DNA from: Portulaca oleracea
Lineage: Eukaryota > Streptophyta > Magnoliopsida > Caryophyllales > Portulacaceae
Direction: 5' to 3'
DNA length: 64,000 bases
Assembly (NCBI GenBank): GCA_029582165.1
Contig: CM055874.1
Coordinates: 46,623,769-46,687,768, forward strand
Shown in pieces: positions 46,110 to 57,785 of this stretch; the first letter of the stretch is position 1; every line of letters starts with the position of its first letter. The notes beneath the pieces were generated by a model. The model was not told the DNA's origin. It saw only the letters and a program-made list of their open reading frames with translations, and made no database searches. The translations under genes were made by a program, and so were the position numbers.

Positions 46110-46464
46110 TTTTTTGATTCGCATAAGTATTTATTTGCTACATTAGTTATAGTTCATCCGTTTATGGCGAATTATTGCTACGGGTGATATTTTCCCATGG
46201 CATGTGATTGCCACAGGTGATATTTTCTCGTGGCATAAGTATTTTTTTTGCCACAAAAATTCTGGTCCGTGGCATGTTATTGCAATGGGTGACATTTTCC
46301 CGTGGCATAAGTATTTTTTTTGCCATGGGAGTTGTAGTCCGTGGCATATTTTTACACATCAAATGCACTATAAAATTTTCCCGTGGCTAGACTAAAAAAT
46401 TGCCACAATTTTAGGTTTCCCGTGGCATAATTCGTGGCATAAGTGATGATTTTTTGTAGTGTTA

Positions 46465-47898
46465 AGTAATAGTATAGATATTTTATTTGGATTCTTTAAA
46501 CTAAATTGTGGTTTTGATGGAGCTATGCAATGTGGTTAAGAGATAAGAATTTAGGTATTGACGTAAGCTCTATTCAATTAAAAGGAATGCATTTAGCTAA
46601 CCTTTTCATGATTTTAATTATTGCATATTGAAATTTAGTGACCGAGATAATAATCTGAAATAATAAATGTCACAATCACTTTAATTAGTAGTATAGGTTA
46701 AATTGCAAATATAAGTATGTGAAAATAAGATGACGTTGCAAATGGGTAAGATGAATCATATACAATGCTTATGTCGGCTATTGTTTATCCATACAAAGAC
46801 AACAATGAACCCCAGTATAGATTATTTATCTGTAAATATGACTATTAATCATATTTTAAAAAAAAAATTCAAACAAATCAATATTATTTAAATTTATGAT
46901 TGTTTTATCATACACAGAAATATAAGCTTCTTCTATTTACAAAGCACGATTTATATGTCATGTAAATTGATTACAAGGATCACTTGGCTATGGTTGTGTG
47001 TGCAAATGGACAATAGAAGCATGCAATGACCTTCTATAGCTTTAAGTTAATTACATATCAATTATAGGTGTTGTGTGTATTATAGATTCAACTAAAACCT
47101 ATAACTATAATCAACTATTTAGATTCAACCAAAGCCTATAACTATATCATGCAACATGCAACACTTTTTATTTCCTTATATAATTATTTAGATTCAACTA
47201 AAACCTATAACTATAATCAACTATTTGGGGCATAATTGTATCTCATAAGCCATTACGTACTTGTCAAATTAACAATGCTATTCATTTTAGACTTGTATCT
47301 ATATTGAAGATTATGATAGGGTTGTCCAAACAATATATCTATTTTGTACAAATTAATCATATCAATTTTAATATAGTTTAGATATCTATTGATATTTTTT
47401 CCGTAAATAAATAATTGACTAATCGTGTCAAACTACAAATTACTATATTAAAAAGTTAAAATCTTTTTATATAACTGAGATATAAAGGTTGATAATTATT
47501 CATATTAAGTTTGGGTAGACGTGCATATTTTTTTAAAATAAAACATAATAATTTCATTAATAGAAAGTCATATGATACTTATAATGAAAATAGGTGAGTG
47601 AACAATTGTAGATCTAAAATATATATATGAAGTTGAACTTTCAAATAACTAATACTAATCTTATTGACATCCGACTCTAATTTTCTTCGATGACTTTGTA
47701 TCTTTCTTTGATGACTTTGCATCATATCTTTATCATTGATAGAGAACCTCACAATCCGTAAGATAGTAATTTGAAGTCAATTTTTATCCAATGTATTAAA
47801 CCATTACGTGAAAAATTATTTATTTAATAAATATTACGTAAAAATAATATTAAAAGAATATAAAATTATATTTATTTAATAAATATTAAGTAAAAAAT
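46465..47898. other. AT-rich spacer, no gene
   Basis: No gene seen. A short phrase, AACTAAAACCTATAACTATA, occurs at about 47090 and again at about 47195, with a variant between them, so a local tandem or dispersed repeat is present. Confidence 0.45.
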
Positions 47899-47900
47899 TA

Positions 47901-48197
47901 CTCCCTTCGTTCCATATTAATTGACACTTAAACTAACTTTTTTTGTTCCAAAGTAATTGTCACTTTTCATTTCTCAATGTTTAATTTAACTATTTTAACA
48001 TTAATAATTATGTTAACTTTTTACTTTTTCAATTAATAAAAACTACCCCTACTCACATTCTCTCACTACCTATACCTTGGTGTCCGAAAAAAACACATTG
48101 GAAAATAGTACTATATAATTATGTTGGTAGTTTTGTTAGTTAAACCTTGGTAAGTGAAAATTTTTAAAATATGTCAGTTAATATGAAACAGAAGGAG
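47901..48197. mobile_element. Stowaway MITE
   Basis: Starts CTCCCTTCGTTCCATATTAA and ends TTAATATGAAACAGAAGGAG, flanked by TA on both sides. It lies 125 bp left of the MULE. Confidence 0.85.
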
Positions 48198-48556
48198 TAT
48201 TAAATAAAAATAAACTTTGAAAAATGTGAAAACGATTATTTTTTTTTAACAGAGTGAGTAACTTATTAAATTACTCTAAAATATGGGAAAGTAGAATTGA
48301 CAAAAGACTGTTAATAAAACAAGGGTATTTCTATTGAGTGCCCAGTGGGCACAGGTTAAGAAAGCATTAAAGGAGCTTTGGGAAATTAATTCTTGATACT
48401 CACTAAAATTATTTAAGATATTCATTATAAGTTGACAAAGGGCTTATTGGGAAGTGGTTCTCCTCTGCCAATGCACCTTTTTGAAATTGACACCAACTAG
48501 CCCTTTTAGTTTCTCTTACTTTCGTCCACAGACACTATCAAACCCTGCACTTCTCC

Positions 48557-48566
48557 TATATAAAAA
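48557..48566 (+). promoter_or_regulatory. TATA box of the MULE transposase gene
   Basis: TATATAAAAA lies about 128 bases before the ATG at 48685 and about 145 bases inside the end of the left TIR. Distance and sequence fit a plant core promoter with a leader of roughly 95 bases. Confidence 0.55.
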
Positions 48567-48684
48567 CAAGACATGCTTTTGCTTTTTGTTTCTCCAATTC
48601 TTATCTAAAGCATCATTTCTCCTAATCTTTACTTCCTCTTTTAGAAAAAAAAAATCATCAAATCTTATCATTCCGGTGGTTACA

Positions 48685-50780
48685 ATGAAAAATTTTGATT
48701 TGAATGAAATTCCTACAGATTTGGATTTAAATATACATTTTAATGAAGTTCCTGATATTATCAATGTCGAAGCCAAAGAGATAGTTGATATTTTTCAACC
48801 TTTTATTGGGCAATGTTTTCTTACTTTGGATGAGGCTTTTTTATTTTACAAGAATTTTGCAAGAAGTCGTGGGTTTAGCGTTCGAAAAGGTCGATCGGAA
48901 TATAAGAAAGGAGTCAAAAGAAGGCAAGATTTCTTTTGCTCTTGTGAAGGATGGGCACCCCAGAAAATTTTTAATCCTAAATTGGAGCAAAGAAATAGAG
49001 ACTCACATAAATGTGGATGCCCATCTTATATGAGAGTCACGTATAGAAAATCGTTTGACATCTTTCCTGAAGAATGGCAAGTAACAATATTCAAGGATGA
49101 TCACAATCACGAGTTGCTGTCTGCCGAAGAAGTTCGCTACTTACCCATTTATCGTAGCATTGACAAAGAGACCGAGGCGAAGATTCTTTTATTCAAAGAA
49201 GCGGGCCTATCAGTGAGACAAATCATGCGTATCATGGAATTGGAAAACAACATCAAACATGGGCACCTTCCATTTCTTGCCAAGGACATCCACAACTTGT
49301 TTGGAAAGGTTAGTAGAATGATGGGCCCAAATGATGCAATGGAGATGCTCAAATACTGTAAAGAGGCCAAAGACGAAAATCCAATGTTCCAATATGCTTT
49401 TACAACAGATGATGAGAGTAGGTTGGAACATATTTTTTGGGCTCCAAGCCAATGTTTTGATTGGTATCAAAAGTTTGGTGATGTTGTTGTGTTTGATACA
49501 ACATACAAGGTCAACTCGTATGACATGCCATTCGGTATATTTGTGGGTGTTGACAATCATGGAAGAACTATATTATTTGGTTATGCATTGCTTCGAAATG
49601 AAACTAAGAGTGCGTTTACGTGGCTTATGAAGGTACTTTTTTTACTTCTTGCTTTGATTATATTTTTTAATACATGCTCTTTGTTAATACATATTATACA
49701 TGCATTGCTCATTCATTTACTTATGCCTTGTAGACATTTGTAAAATTGATGAGAAAGCCACCATTGTCAATTTTGACGGATCAAGATCCATGGATGAAGG
49801 ATGCTATTTCTAAAGAAATGCCTACAACAAAACATGCTTTTTGTGTATGGCATATCACAACTAAATTTAGTTGCTGGTTTACATCGATCCTTCGTGAAGA
49901 TTATCAAAGTTGGTGTGCTGATTTTTACAAATTATTCAAGCTTGATTATGCAAAAGAATTTGAGCAACAATGGCCACAAGTGATTGCCAAGTATAACTTG
50001 GGAACAAACAAACATGTATTGGGTTTGTATCAGATTAGGCATTATTGGGTTCCTGGTTACCTTCGGAATCACTTTTTTGCGGGTATGACAACAACAGGGA
50101 GGTCCGAAAGCATCAATGCCTTCATCAAGCGTTTTGTTGCTTCACGTATTTGTTTAAGTAAATTCGTCAAACAGGTACGCATCATGGTTACAAAATTATT
50201 TTTTAGATTTATTTGTATCAACATTATTTTATCATTTACTTTTTGATTATGCATTGTTATAGACCATGAATTTAACTATGTTTGTATCTAAATTATTTGC
50301 TTATTATTTTTTTATATTATCTTATAATAATGCAGTATTGAAATTAATCCGTAGGTTGATCTTGCAATTGAGGATGTTGAGCAATCACAATTGCATCATA
50401 CAATGTTACAGACATATAGAGGCAACCCTTTGAGAAGCATGTCACCATTAGAAAAACAAGCATTTGACATCTTGACACCATTTTGCTTTAAAAAGTTTCA
50501 AGATGAGTTTGCAAAAGCTAGCCAATATATGATGCATGAAGTGAATCTATATGAGTTTGTTGTGAAATATCATGGCGCTAATGCTATCACAACACATAAA
50601 GTATTTTGGGATGGCCAAAAAGTTAGTTGTAGTTGCAAACATTTTGAATTTTGGGGAATTATTTGTCGTCACATATTATCGGTTTTCCTACACAAAGATT
50701 GCTTTTGCACCCCTTCTACATATTTACCGATGCTTGGCGTCGTGATGTGGAAGTTATCAAGTGTTGCCTATACCACATGA
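48685..50780 (+). CDS. FAR1/FHY3-type MULE transposase, C-terminal end frameshifted
   Basis: Three exons join in phase 0: 48685-49632, 49734-50174 and 50355-50780, with GT-AG introns of 101 and 180 bp, giving 604 residues. An upstream in-frame GTG at 48454 is not a credible start. Residues 4-17 (FDLNEIPTDLDLNI) contain a DLNxxP EAR-like motif. The FAR1 zinc-finger domain spans about 52-145 (C85, C87, C111, C113, H140, H142). The MULE DDE core has D271 (VVFDTTYK), D332 (LTDQD) and E441 (TGRSESIN). A SWIM finger lies at 555-569 (C555, C557, C567, H569). After 585 the sequence leaves the family pattern: an RRDVEVIK-like tail lies in another frame, indicating a one-base deletion near 50728. Position between TIRs shows this is a transposase and not a host FRS factor. 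Activity is uncertain. Confidence 0.85.
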
Positions 50781-51030
50781 AGACTCGCCATAGAGGAGGT
50801 GACAACACATGCTCACACTACTGGTGATGTCACGTTGCTCATTGTCCTCCCAATCAAAGACTAAGGGTCGTCCTAAAGAATCACGAAGCAAAGTCCCAAG
50901 GAGCAAGCAAAGAAAAAGAGGACTTGTAGCTTTTGCAAGCACTGCCACAACATCACTACGTGCCAAAAAGAAAACAGGGGAGAAAATGTCAATGTTTCAA
51001 GTAGGAAAAAACAAAAGAAAAATGTATTAG
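50781..51030 (+). pseudogene. Out-of-frame C-terminal tail of the MULE transposase
   Basis: Beyond the stop, another frame reads QSKTKGRPKESRSKVP, the usual nuclear, basic tail of FAR1-type proteins, and a third frame gives a degraded zinc knuckle (CSFCKHCHNITTC). These remnants show that the intact protein was longer, and that at least two shifts separate them from the main frame. A misread exon boundary is an alternative. Confidence 0.55.
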
Positions 51031-51675
51031 GTGATGAAGAGATGAATCCCATCCTCTCAGCAAAATGTTAGTAGAATGAAAAGCTTAGTCTTTTTTTTTT
51101 TGTTTCTTGGAGCATTATGTTTGCTATCATGGAAGACTTTGTATTTTGGAGCTTTTTATTTGTGAACCTTTATATTTGGAGTATTTTTTTGATAAAAAGC
51201 GTCAATTTTTTTATGCAATAATGTCATCTATTTTTTTCAATGGACATTTTTTTAAAATATTTTCTTGTCTTGCAATTTGTTTAAGGGGTGGGTTATGCAA
51301 GAATGTCATCTCTTTTTATGCAAGAAATACCCTAAAAAAAATAATAAACAGCTCAGTGTAGTATTGCCAGAGAAATGAAAGTTATTAAAAAAAAAGGTCA
51401 AATGGAGGTGTGAGTATAATAGCAGGGGTTATTGTATGAGAATGTAAATAGGATTGCATATGGGGTGGGTAGTGGTACACAGTAGACACTATAACTGAAG
51501 AGTCACACGGAGCATGTGGATACTCAATTTCCAGGCAATACCATTATCATAATTATTAGGGTATTATACAGCTAATTAAATTTTAGTGAGTATCAAGAAT
51601 TAATTTCCCAAAGCTCCTTTAATGCTTTCTTAACATGTGCCCACTGGGCACTCAATAGAAATACCCATAAAACAA

Positions 51676-52104
51676 ATGAAACAAAAGAAAACAAATTGGT
51701 CTAAAATCTAATTAAGATAAGATTAGATAACTAGGCTGAAAAAGTAGGAAAGAAAACTAAGGGATGAGCATTACCAACACATACATGTCGGTTTCATCAT
51801 TAGGATGATCATGAGTGAATGCATTTTTTAGGGGTGGGTTGTCCCTCTTTTTACTAGCATCCACACAGCATCCCAGGTTGAATTAATTTTTTTTTTTAAG
51901 AAAAGGCAAAAAGATATAGAAAGAGATATGGTCATCCACACATATGATAATGATCATGATGATCATGATGATAGTGAAGCATGACAAGGAACACCCTCTT
52001 CCTCCAATAACAATGATGACAGTCCTCTACTTCCAAAAGGAAAAATTTATACTTCTCCCTCCCTTATTTCTTTTATCAGTTTTTACTTTTTAGTAATTAA
52101 TTAT
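51676..52104. other. AT-rich spacer, no gene
   Basis: No gene seen. A short run of GATCATGATGATCATGATGAT-like words lies near 51950-51975. Confidence 0.45.
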
Positions 52105-52106
52105 TA

Positions 52107-52360
52107 TCCTCACTATTTCATATTAATCGCCATTTAATTAATTATTATAGTTTTTAATTTTATTTTTTGATTAATAATTTTTTATATAATATGTTGTTAT
52201 CAATTGTAATATTATACTTTTACAATAGTATTTTTTTATATGAATATAATGATAGTAATTTTATATAATAAGTCATTATATTTATAGAGAAATTTATGAT
52301 CAAATTTTTTAAAATTTAAATGTACAGTTTTCAAATATGACAAATATGGAACGAAGGGAG
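52107..52360. mobile_element. Degenerate Stowaway MITE
   Basis: The right end is ATATGGAACGAAGGGAG followed by TA. The left end TCCTCACTATTTCATATTAA after TA is a mutated version of the usual consensus. Confidence 0.55.
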
Positions 52361-52362
52361 TA

Positions 52363-53900
52363 AAATTTTTTAAGTATTAGTTATTTAATATAAATAACAA
52401 TTCATATTAATTATTTAATATACAATTAGTATTATTATGCATGTACAATGATATTTTATGAATGAAAATTAAAAAATATATTAAAAACCGTACAAAGTTA
52501 AAACTGATAAATATTGTAAAATACAAATAATTAAATGTCTAAAATATGACAACATGGTTATTATCGCTCTAAATTTTAGCATCTCAATTCAACTTTGACA
52601 GAAATAAAAAAATACACAAGTTATAATTAAAATTAATATAGGACACTTTATCATTATAAATATCTAAACAGTTATCTCTTATTTATAATTTATAGATCTA
52701 GTTGATAATTACTTATAGAATAGAATCCATCTAATTAATATCTTGCTTAACTTGGTAACACTTCTTAAAAATTAATTTGATGATGATGATGATTATGGTG
52801 GTGGTCTTTAATTTGTAGAGTTAAAAGACACTTCCATATTCCATTGTTGCATTGCATGAGAAAGCTGTCTCTTCTTCGTCCTCTCAATCTTGAGCAATCA
52901 TTAATTGGGTAATTATTACTATAATTCACTTTTTCATTCTATCATATGCTTAAAACTACTTTGCAATCATTAGCATGGTGTGAATCTGATGCCTCCATCC
53001 TCTTCTCCAATCGAAATGAAATTGAAATTCAAACTCTCCTTTCACTTTAGGGGGGGGGGGGTACTTGTTTTCTTCACTGTTATTGAAAAGTAAGGGTTTT
53101 ATTTTGAAAAAATAGCTTGAATTAGTATTGTTTTTCTTAAGATTTCATGGAAAAAAATTATAAAAATGGCACATCTAATAAATTTTCATTTTCATGTTAT
53201 CTTTGTGTTATTTTAGAGGCTGATGTTTACTTAAAGTGATACTATATATATCCATCCTTTTTCATCTGATTTTTTAATAGTAATTTTTTTCGTTTCATAT
53301 TATTTATCATTTTATAATTTCAATAAAATATTAATTATACTTTCTAACCTTCATTAAATAAATCTCTAATTTTAATTTTAACTAAGTATACTTAATTAAT
53401 ATTTCACTAACTATCCTATAAATTTTTAGAATATTAATTTTCCTCTATCAACTTCTAAAACAGATAAAAAGAAATAGAGGGAATAGTTCAAAAATAACCA
53501 GCTTTCTATGGACAGTTGTTTTGATATCAAAACATCATAAACCGAACTAGTTGAGTCAAGAACAACTTTATTAACCAGTCCATTAAAATTATTTGAAAAT
53601 AACAAGTTTTGTATGACTTTAATTCTAGAAAATAATATTAGTATTTACACAAGAAAAAGGTTTTCTCTACCATTTAGATATAATTCTTACTATTTGATTT
53701 AGATATAATCATTTGCGGTATGTTGATTAAAATATGTTCATACTCTCCTCTATAGTAGGTTGAATTTATCCGCACTAACCACACTTTACTAACTTTACCA
53801 CACCATACAATTTGCTTTAACCTTTATCTATAAAACTTAATCACCTTTAACCACATTTTATCAATTTAACAGTAACCACACTTTATCAGTATAAATAAGC
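52363..53900. other. AT-rich spacer, no gene
   Basis: No gene. Features seen are a G-run at about 53050-53060, a GAT trinucleotide cluster at about 52780 and possible Stowaway-like ends near 53286 and 53480 that are too decayed to call. Confidence 0.45.
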
Positions 53901-53903
53901 TTA

Positions 53904-54170
53904 GGCCCTGTTCTTTTGTACGGTGTAGTGCAATGCGGCACCACAATTCACTATATTACTCAATATTTACCACACTTAAACACAATTATTACTAATATAT
54001 CTCCTCACTTTTATCTCTTTTCACTTTTCTCCTCTACTTTTGACATTCTCTCTCATCACCTACTATATCAATCACACTTTTCACAAATTTTACCATATCA
54101 TTCCACATCATACCGCACTTTCCACAATTTCACCATACTGTATCATTTTCGCATCATACCAACTGCATAA
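53904..54170. mobile_element. PIF/Harbinger (Tourist-like) MITE fragment
   Basis: Begins GGCCCTGTTCTTTTGTACGG after TTA, almost identical to the end of the element at 57559-57782. It contains CACACTTT and TACCGCACT words like that family. No right end with a second TTA was found. Confidence 0.5.
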
Positions 54171-54364
54171 ATGATAATTAACTTAAATTAATTAAAACAA
54201 CCCTAAATACAAAAATCATTGTTCCACGTGTTTTTGAACTGAAAAACAGGTCGGAATGTCCCCAATAAATAATTACATCAAAGATAATGTTATTTCAAAA
54301 TTATTTATCAAAATATAAGAACATTTTAGTCATTTTTTGTTAGTTAGTTGAGATGGTTATTAAA

Positions 54365-55770
54365 GGAAAATTGGATTATAATAATCTCTACTTTCGTCTT
54401 TTGTATATCAATGGCCCCTACTTTATTTTGGTATTCTGATAGTATAAAAAATAAAATCTGTATTTTAGTGGGTATTAAATCTACCTCCACTTTTTTTTAT
54501 TCTTCATTCATGCCCATATTATTTTTATTATTTTTATTCCCGCCCCAGAAAGGTTATAAAGTGTAGTTACTAAAAAAACTAACTTATTTTTTTGAGAGTT
54601 CGAACAATTAATTTTTTTTAAGGATTAAAAGTGAAAAAGGAAAAAAGATCAAAAACAAATCAAAAAAATTTGAGACAAATGTTGTAAAATCATTAAAAAT
54701 TGTAAGGATGTATTATGCTAAGTTTTTATCAAATACAAGTCAAACTTTATGATATTTTGGGATTGACAGTGGCTTTGAGGCATGATTGATATCACTTTTT
54801 TTAAGACAAGATTCGCCCCTTATGCAAACCGCGTCTCCATGATACAACAAAGTCTGGATTGTCATATATATAGGGATGGTAGTCAGGTCCAACTCCGAAG
54901 CGAATCCAATTCAGTCCGAAGCAAAAACTCTGAATCCAAATCCAACTGAAAAAATTTGATCGATTCCAAATTCGATTAAAAAAATCCAACTCTAATTATA
55001 ATTGGGGTGGGTATGGAGGTGACCACCTCCGATCCAAATATAATAATTAATATAAAAAAATTAAAAAATGAAAGATTAGAAATTTGAGTTTTATTTTATT
55101 AAAAAATGAAAGATTAGAAATTTGAGTTTTATTTTAACAAGTATGATATATTAGTTGGAGGTAATCGGAGATAGAAGCAATCGGAGTTGGAGGAAATCAT
55201 TTTACAAAACATATAAAAGCTAACTAGAGTCGGAGGCAATCAGAACCAAAGGTAATCATATGTAATCGGGTCGGAGTTGGAGTTGGGTACCCCCATTAAG
55301 TTCAGATTTGGAGATCCAACCACCTCCATTAATTGGATTTGGAGGTGACCTCCACCTCCGATTATTAATTGGAGCAAAGGTGGAGGTGGGTACCTTCGGT
55401 CAGCCTTCGACCCATTGTCGTCCTTGCATATATGTTCAATCCCCATGTTTATCTTCTGATAGGCTACTCTTTAACTTATAAAGAGCCATAAATTACCTTA
55501 TTTTTTCCATGTGGAACATTAATTAAGAAAAACCTATTTATATTCTTTAGTAGTTAGAAACAATAATATTATACCTACGTGAGACATTTGATAGAATCAA
55601 TATATTTATTTCCTTACTAACTTTACTAACTCTTCAACATTCATGGTATACACTTGATGGTTACACCATAATACAATTTTTATTTTTTTGGACCACCAAA
55701 AGATAAAAACAAAATAGTTATTATTGTAATACAAAAATTGAAAGTAGGGATTATTAGAATCCAAATTTCC
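54365..55770. repeat. Inverted-repeat element, copy 2, interrupted by a hAT MITE
   Basis: The left end GGAAAATTGGATTATAATAA resembles that of 37934-38453; the right end near 55770 reads, in reverse complement, GGAAATTTGGATTCTAATAA. The interval includes the hAT-like MITE 54871-55426. Whether both ends belong to one copy is inferred from order and orientation. Confidence 0.45.
54871..55426. mobile_element. hAT-type MITE (556 bp)
   Basis: Starts TAGGGATGGTAGTCAGG and ends CCCATTGTCGTCCTTG. Flanks CATATATA (54863-54870) and CATATATG (55427-55434) match in seven of eight bases, as for hAT. The body is rich in GGAGGTGG and TCGGAGTTGG words. Non-coding. A 39-bp block is tandemly repeated at about 55055-55135. 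Confidence 0.65.
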
Positions 55771-55888
55771 TTTTTTAAAAGTGGCGTTGAAAAGAGAATA
55801 ATAATGTTACTGAACATGACAAAATAGCCAGATGCATAAATAAATAAATAAATAAGAATATAATATTGAAATTTTAAAATAATAGTTA

Positions 55889-56088
55889 TTTCCTCTGTTC
55901 CAAATAAATTATCCAAGTTCAACTAATTAGATCAAAATTTTTAAATCTTGACCATTAACTTATCAAATTATATGTTGAATTATTATAGAAGACTATCACT
56001 ATTAAATTTGTGATCAAAATTTACTTGAATACAATATTATTAATCTTATTAGATATGCTGGACAAAATATTTGAGACAGAAAAGGGAG
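55889..56088. mobile_element. Stowaway MITE
   Basis: Starts TTTCCTCTGTTCCAAATAA and ends TATTTGAGACAGAAAAGGGAG, flanked by TA on both sides. Confidence 0.65.
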
Positions 56089-56394
56089 TAATAAATATTA
56101 CTGTATAAATAATGAGTGGAAATTTGTGAATAGGTTAGGTAATATATGCTACATGCGTAGCTGGAGAGCTGTAAAAAGCGAAGGAAATCTAATGAGATCA
56201 CGAGAAGTTGAGAAAGTTTATTGACAGTCCCGCTCCAACACAACACAAGAAGCAGCAACCTACACTAGAGTCTATACTCTATAATGATCTGAAGACAAAA
56301 ATTCAGCCTGAAATATGCTCATCATCATTGCCCTAATTGACCCCCTTCTCTCTCTCTCTCGCATTGAGTTGTATTATTCAATATTCATGTACTA

Positions 56395-56637
56395 CCTCCC
56401 TTTCATGTTGTTTGTCCATCCAACTATATTTAAAAGTTTAATAATTATGAGAAATGGGATGAAAAATGTATAATATACCAAAATTACCCCTTATTTTTCT
56501 CATGTGAAGAAAAATAAAAAAGAAACAAAAGAGTATTTATTAGGGGTATAATAGAAATTACAATCATTGAAATTATAAAATGGACAAACATTTTAAGACA
56601 AAAGAGATAGGTAGATGGACAAACAATTTGAAACGGG
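56395..56637. mobile_element. Stowaway MITE
   Basis: Starts CCTCCCTTTCATGTTGTTTG and ends CAAACAATTTGAAACGGG, with TA on both sides. The ends are clearly inverted copies. Confidence 0.7.
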
Positions 56638-56639
56638 TA

Positions 56640-57555
56640 ATAATTCTTATTTGTTCTTTTGCTACCATCGCATCAATTTCAACTCAACTCATCTTTCTCA
56701 CCTCATGCAAATAATTAAATAATAAATAAACACTCATACATAATAAGTTAATTGCTGTCTCTTTTAATTTCTTGCATCATTTGTTTTTTTTTTCTTGGCC
56801 TATTTTGTATTTATCTCTTTTCTTTTACACTAGTCAAACTCATGCATCATATCACCAATCCATCTTCTTGCTCCCCCCTTCAAAACGAATACATTATTCT
56901 TGTGTTTTTCTTCTCCCTGTGCTTTGTTTGTCTTTGTTGGTTTGTAATTTTGATTGGGAAGATATTTTATGATCATTTTGCCTTTGTTGGTTTTGGGTTT
57001 TGGGAAGATATTATAATTTACTTAACCTAAACTTACCTTTAAAAAACACAACCTTATATATAATTATGAGATTGAGGGAATATGATGGAGGGAGTATATA
57101 TTATACAGAATACAATGAGAAATGCTTATGATGAACATCAAATCATTTATATAGTAAACTAAGGTTCCCGTTTATCTACAAAGCTCAGATCAAGTGTATA
57201 TAAAAAGTATGAATTGGGGTTCAGTAATCAATGAGTTGGTCTCTTATAGCATGTAGAAATATATACTAAAATAAAGTCAGTTGTATATGGATTTTTATTA
57301 CCCGTACAACGTGTCTCACAGGAATGTTAGGGTTGAGAAATACTGGATATTTGGTTAAATTTTAAGGATCCAGTATCGGATCTAATTAATGTTCTAGATC
57401 CGGTTTTGGCTGCCCAATTGGAAATTCATGCGAATTCCTTTAAATAAATACGTAGTACAATACACGAAATCAGTGAATCTGAATGACGGATACAGAATAG
57501 TCACTTCACTGTTTAAAAATTTAGAGACGATATATACCAAGAGCAACATAGTCAT
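56640..57555. other. AT-rich spacer, no gene
   Basis: No coding or repeat structure was recognised with confidence. A GGATCCAG-type phrase near 57360 resembles words at 58150 and may be remnants of another MITE. Confidence 0.4.
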
Positions 57556-57558
57556 TTA

Positions 57559-57782
57559 GGCCCTGTTTTTTTAAACGGTTGGCTGCGGTATGACATGGTG
57601 TGGTGGAATTGTGGTAGATTGTGGTGGATTATTAGTAAGTTATGGTGGGTTTTGTTTTTTTATAAATGTAAATTGTATTGGTAAATATGAAAAAGTTGAT
57701 TGTGGTGAATTGTGGTAAATTGTGGTGGATTATGGGTGTGTTGTGGCACCACAGCCAGCCAATCGTATAAAAGAACGGGGCC
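57559..57782. mobile_element. PIF/Harbinger (Tourist-like) MITE
   Basis: 224 bp from GGCCCTGTTTTTTTAAACGG to AAAGAACGGGGCC, with TTA on both sides (57556-57558 and 57783-57785), the typical 3-bp target. The inside repeats TTGTGGTGGAT-like words. Confidence 0.85.
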
Positions 57783-57785
57783 TTA

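Larger units (their letters stand above)
41886..46461. mobile_element. CACTA (En/Spm) element without recognisable transposase
   Basis: The left end CACTACAAAAAAACATCACTT pairs with the right end, whose reverse complement is CACTACAAAAAATCATCACTT. Inside each end lie subterminal arrays of the word GCCACGGG in both orientations (41905-42240 and 46165-46445), typical binding-site clusters of CACTA elements. The 3-bp target duplication is not clean (TAT versus TTA). The 4.6-kb element has no TNPA- or TNPD-like frame. It contains a Stowaway (44869-45102), a foldback MITE (45170-45513) and a hAT-like fragment. Confidence 0.8.
48323..51666 (+). mobile_element. Complete Mutator-like element (MULE) with FAR1-type transposase
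   Basis: Terminal inverted repeats 48323-48410 and 51579-51666 match over 88 bp with one mismatch (position 48355). Flanks 48314-48322 and 51667-51675 are both ATAAAACAA, a perfect 9-bp duplication, diagnostic for Mutator. The 3344-bp element encodes one three-exon gene between the repeats. Near-identity of the TIRs and the clean duplication argue for a recent insertion. Each TIR contains the palindrome GTGCCCA-N-TGGGCAC. Confidence 0.95.

Noticed and set aside
48685..50780. Annotating the FAR1-type gene as a host FRS transcription factor
   Set aside because: It lies between near-identical 88-bp TIRs with a 9-bp target duplication, so it is the transposase of a mobile element.
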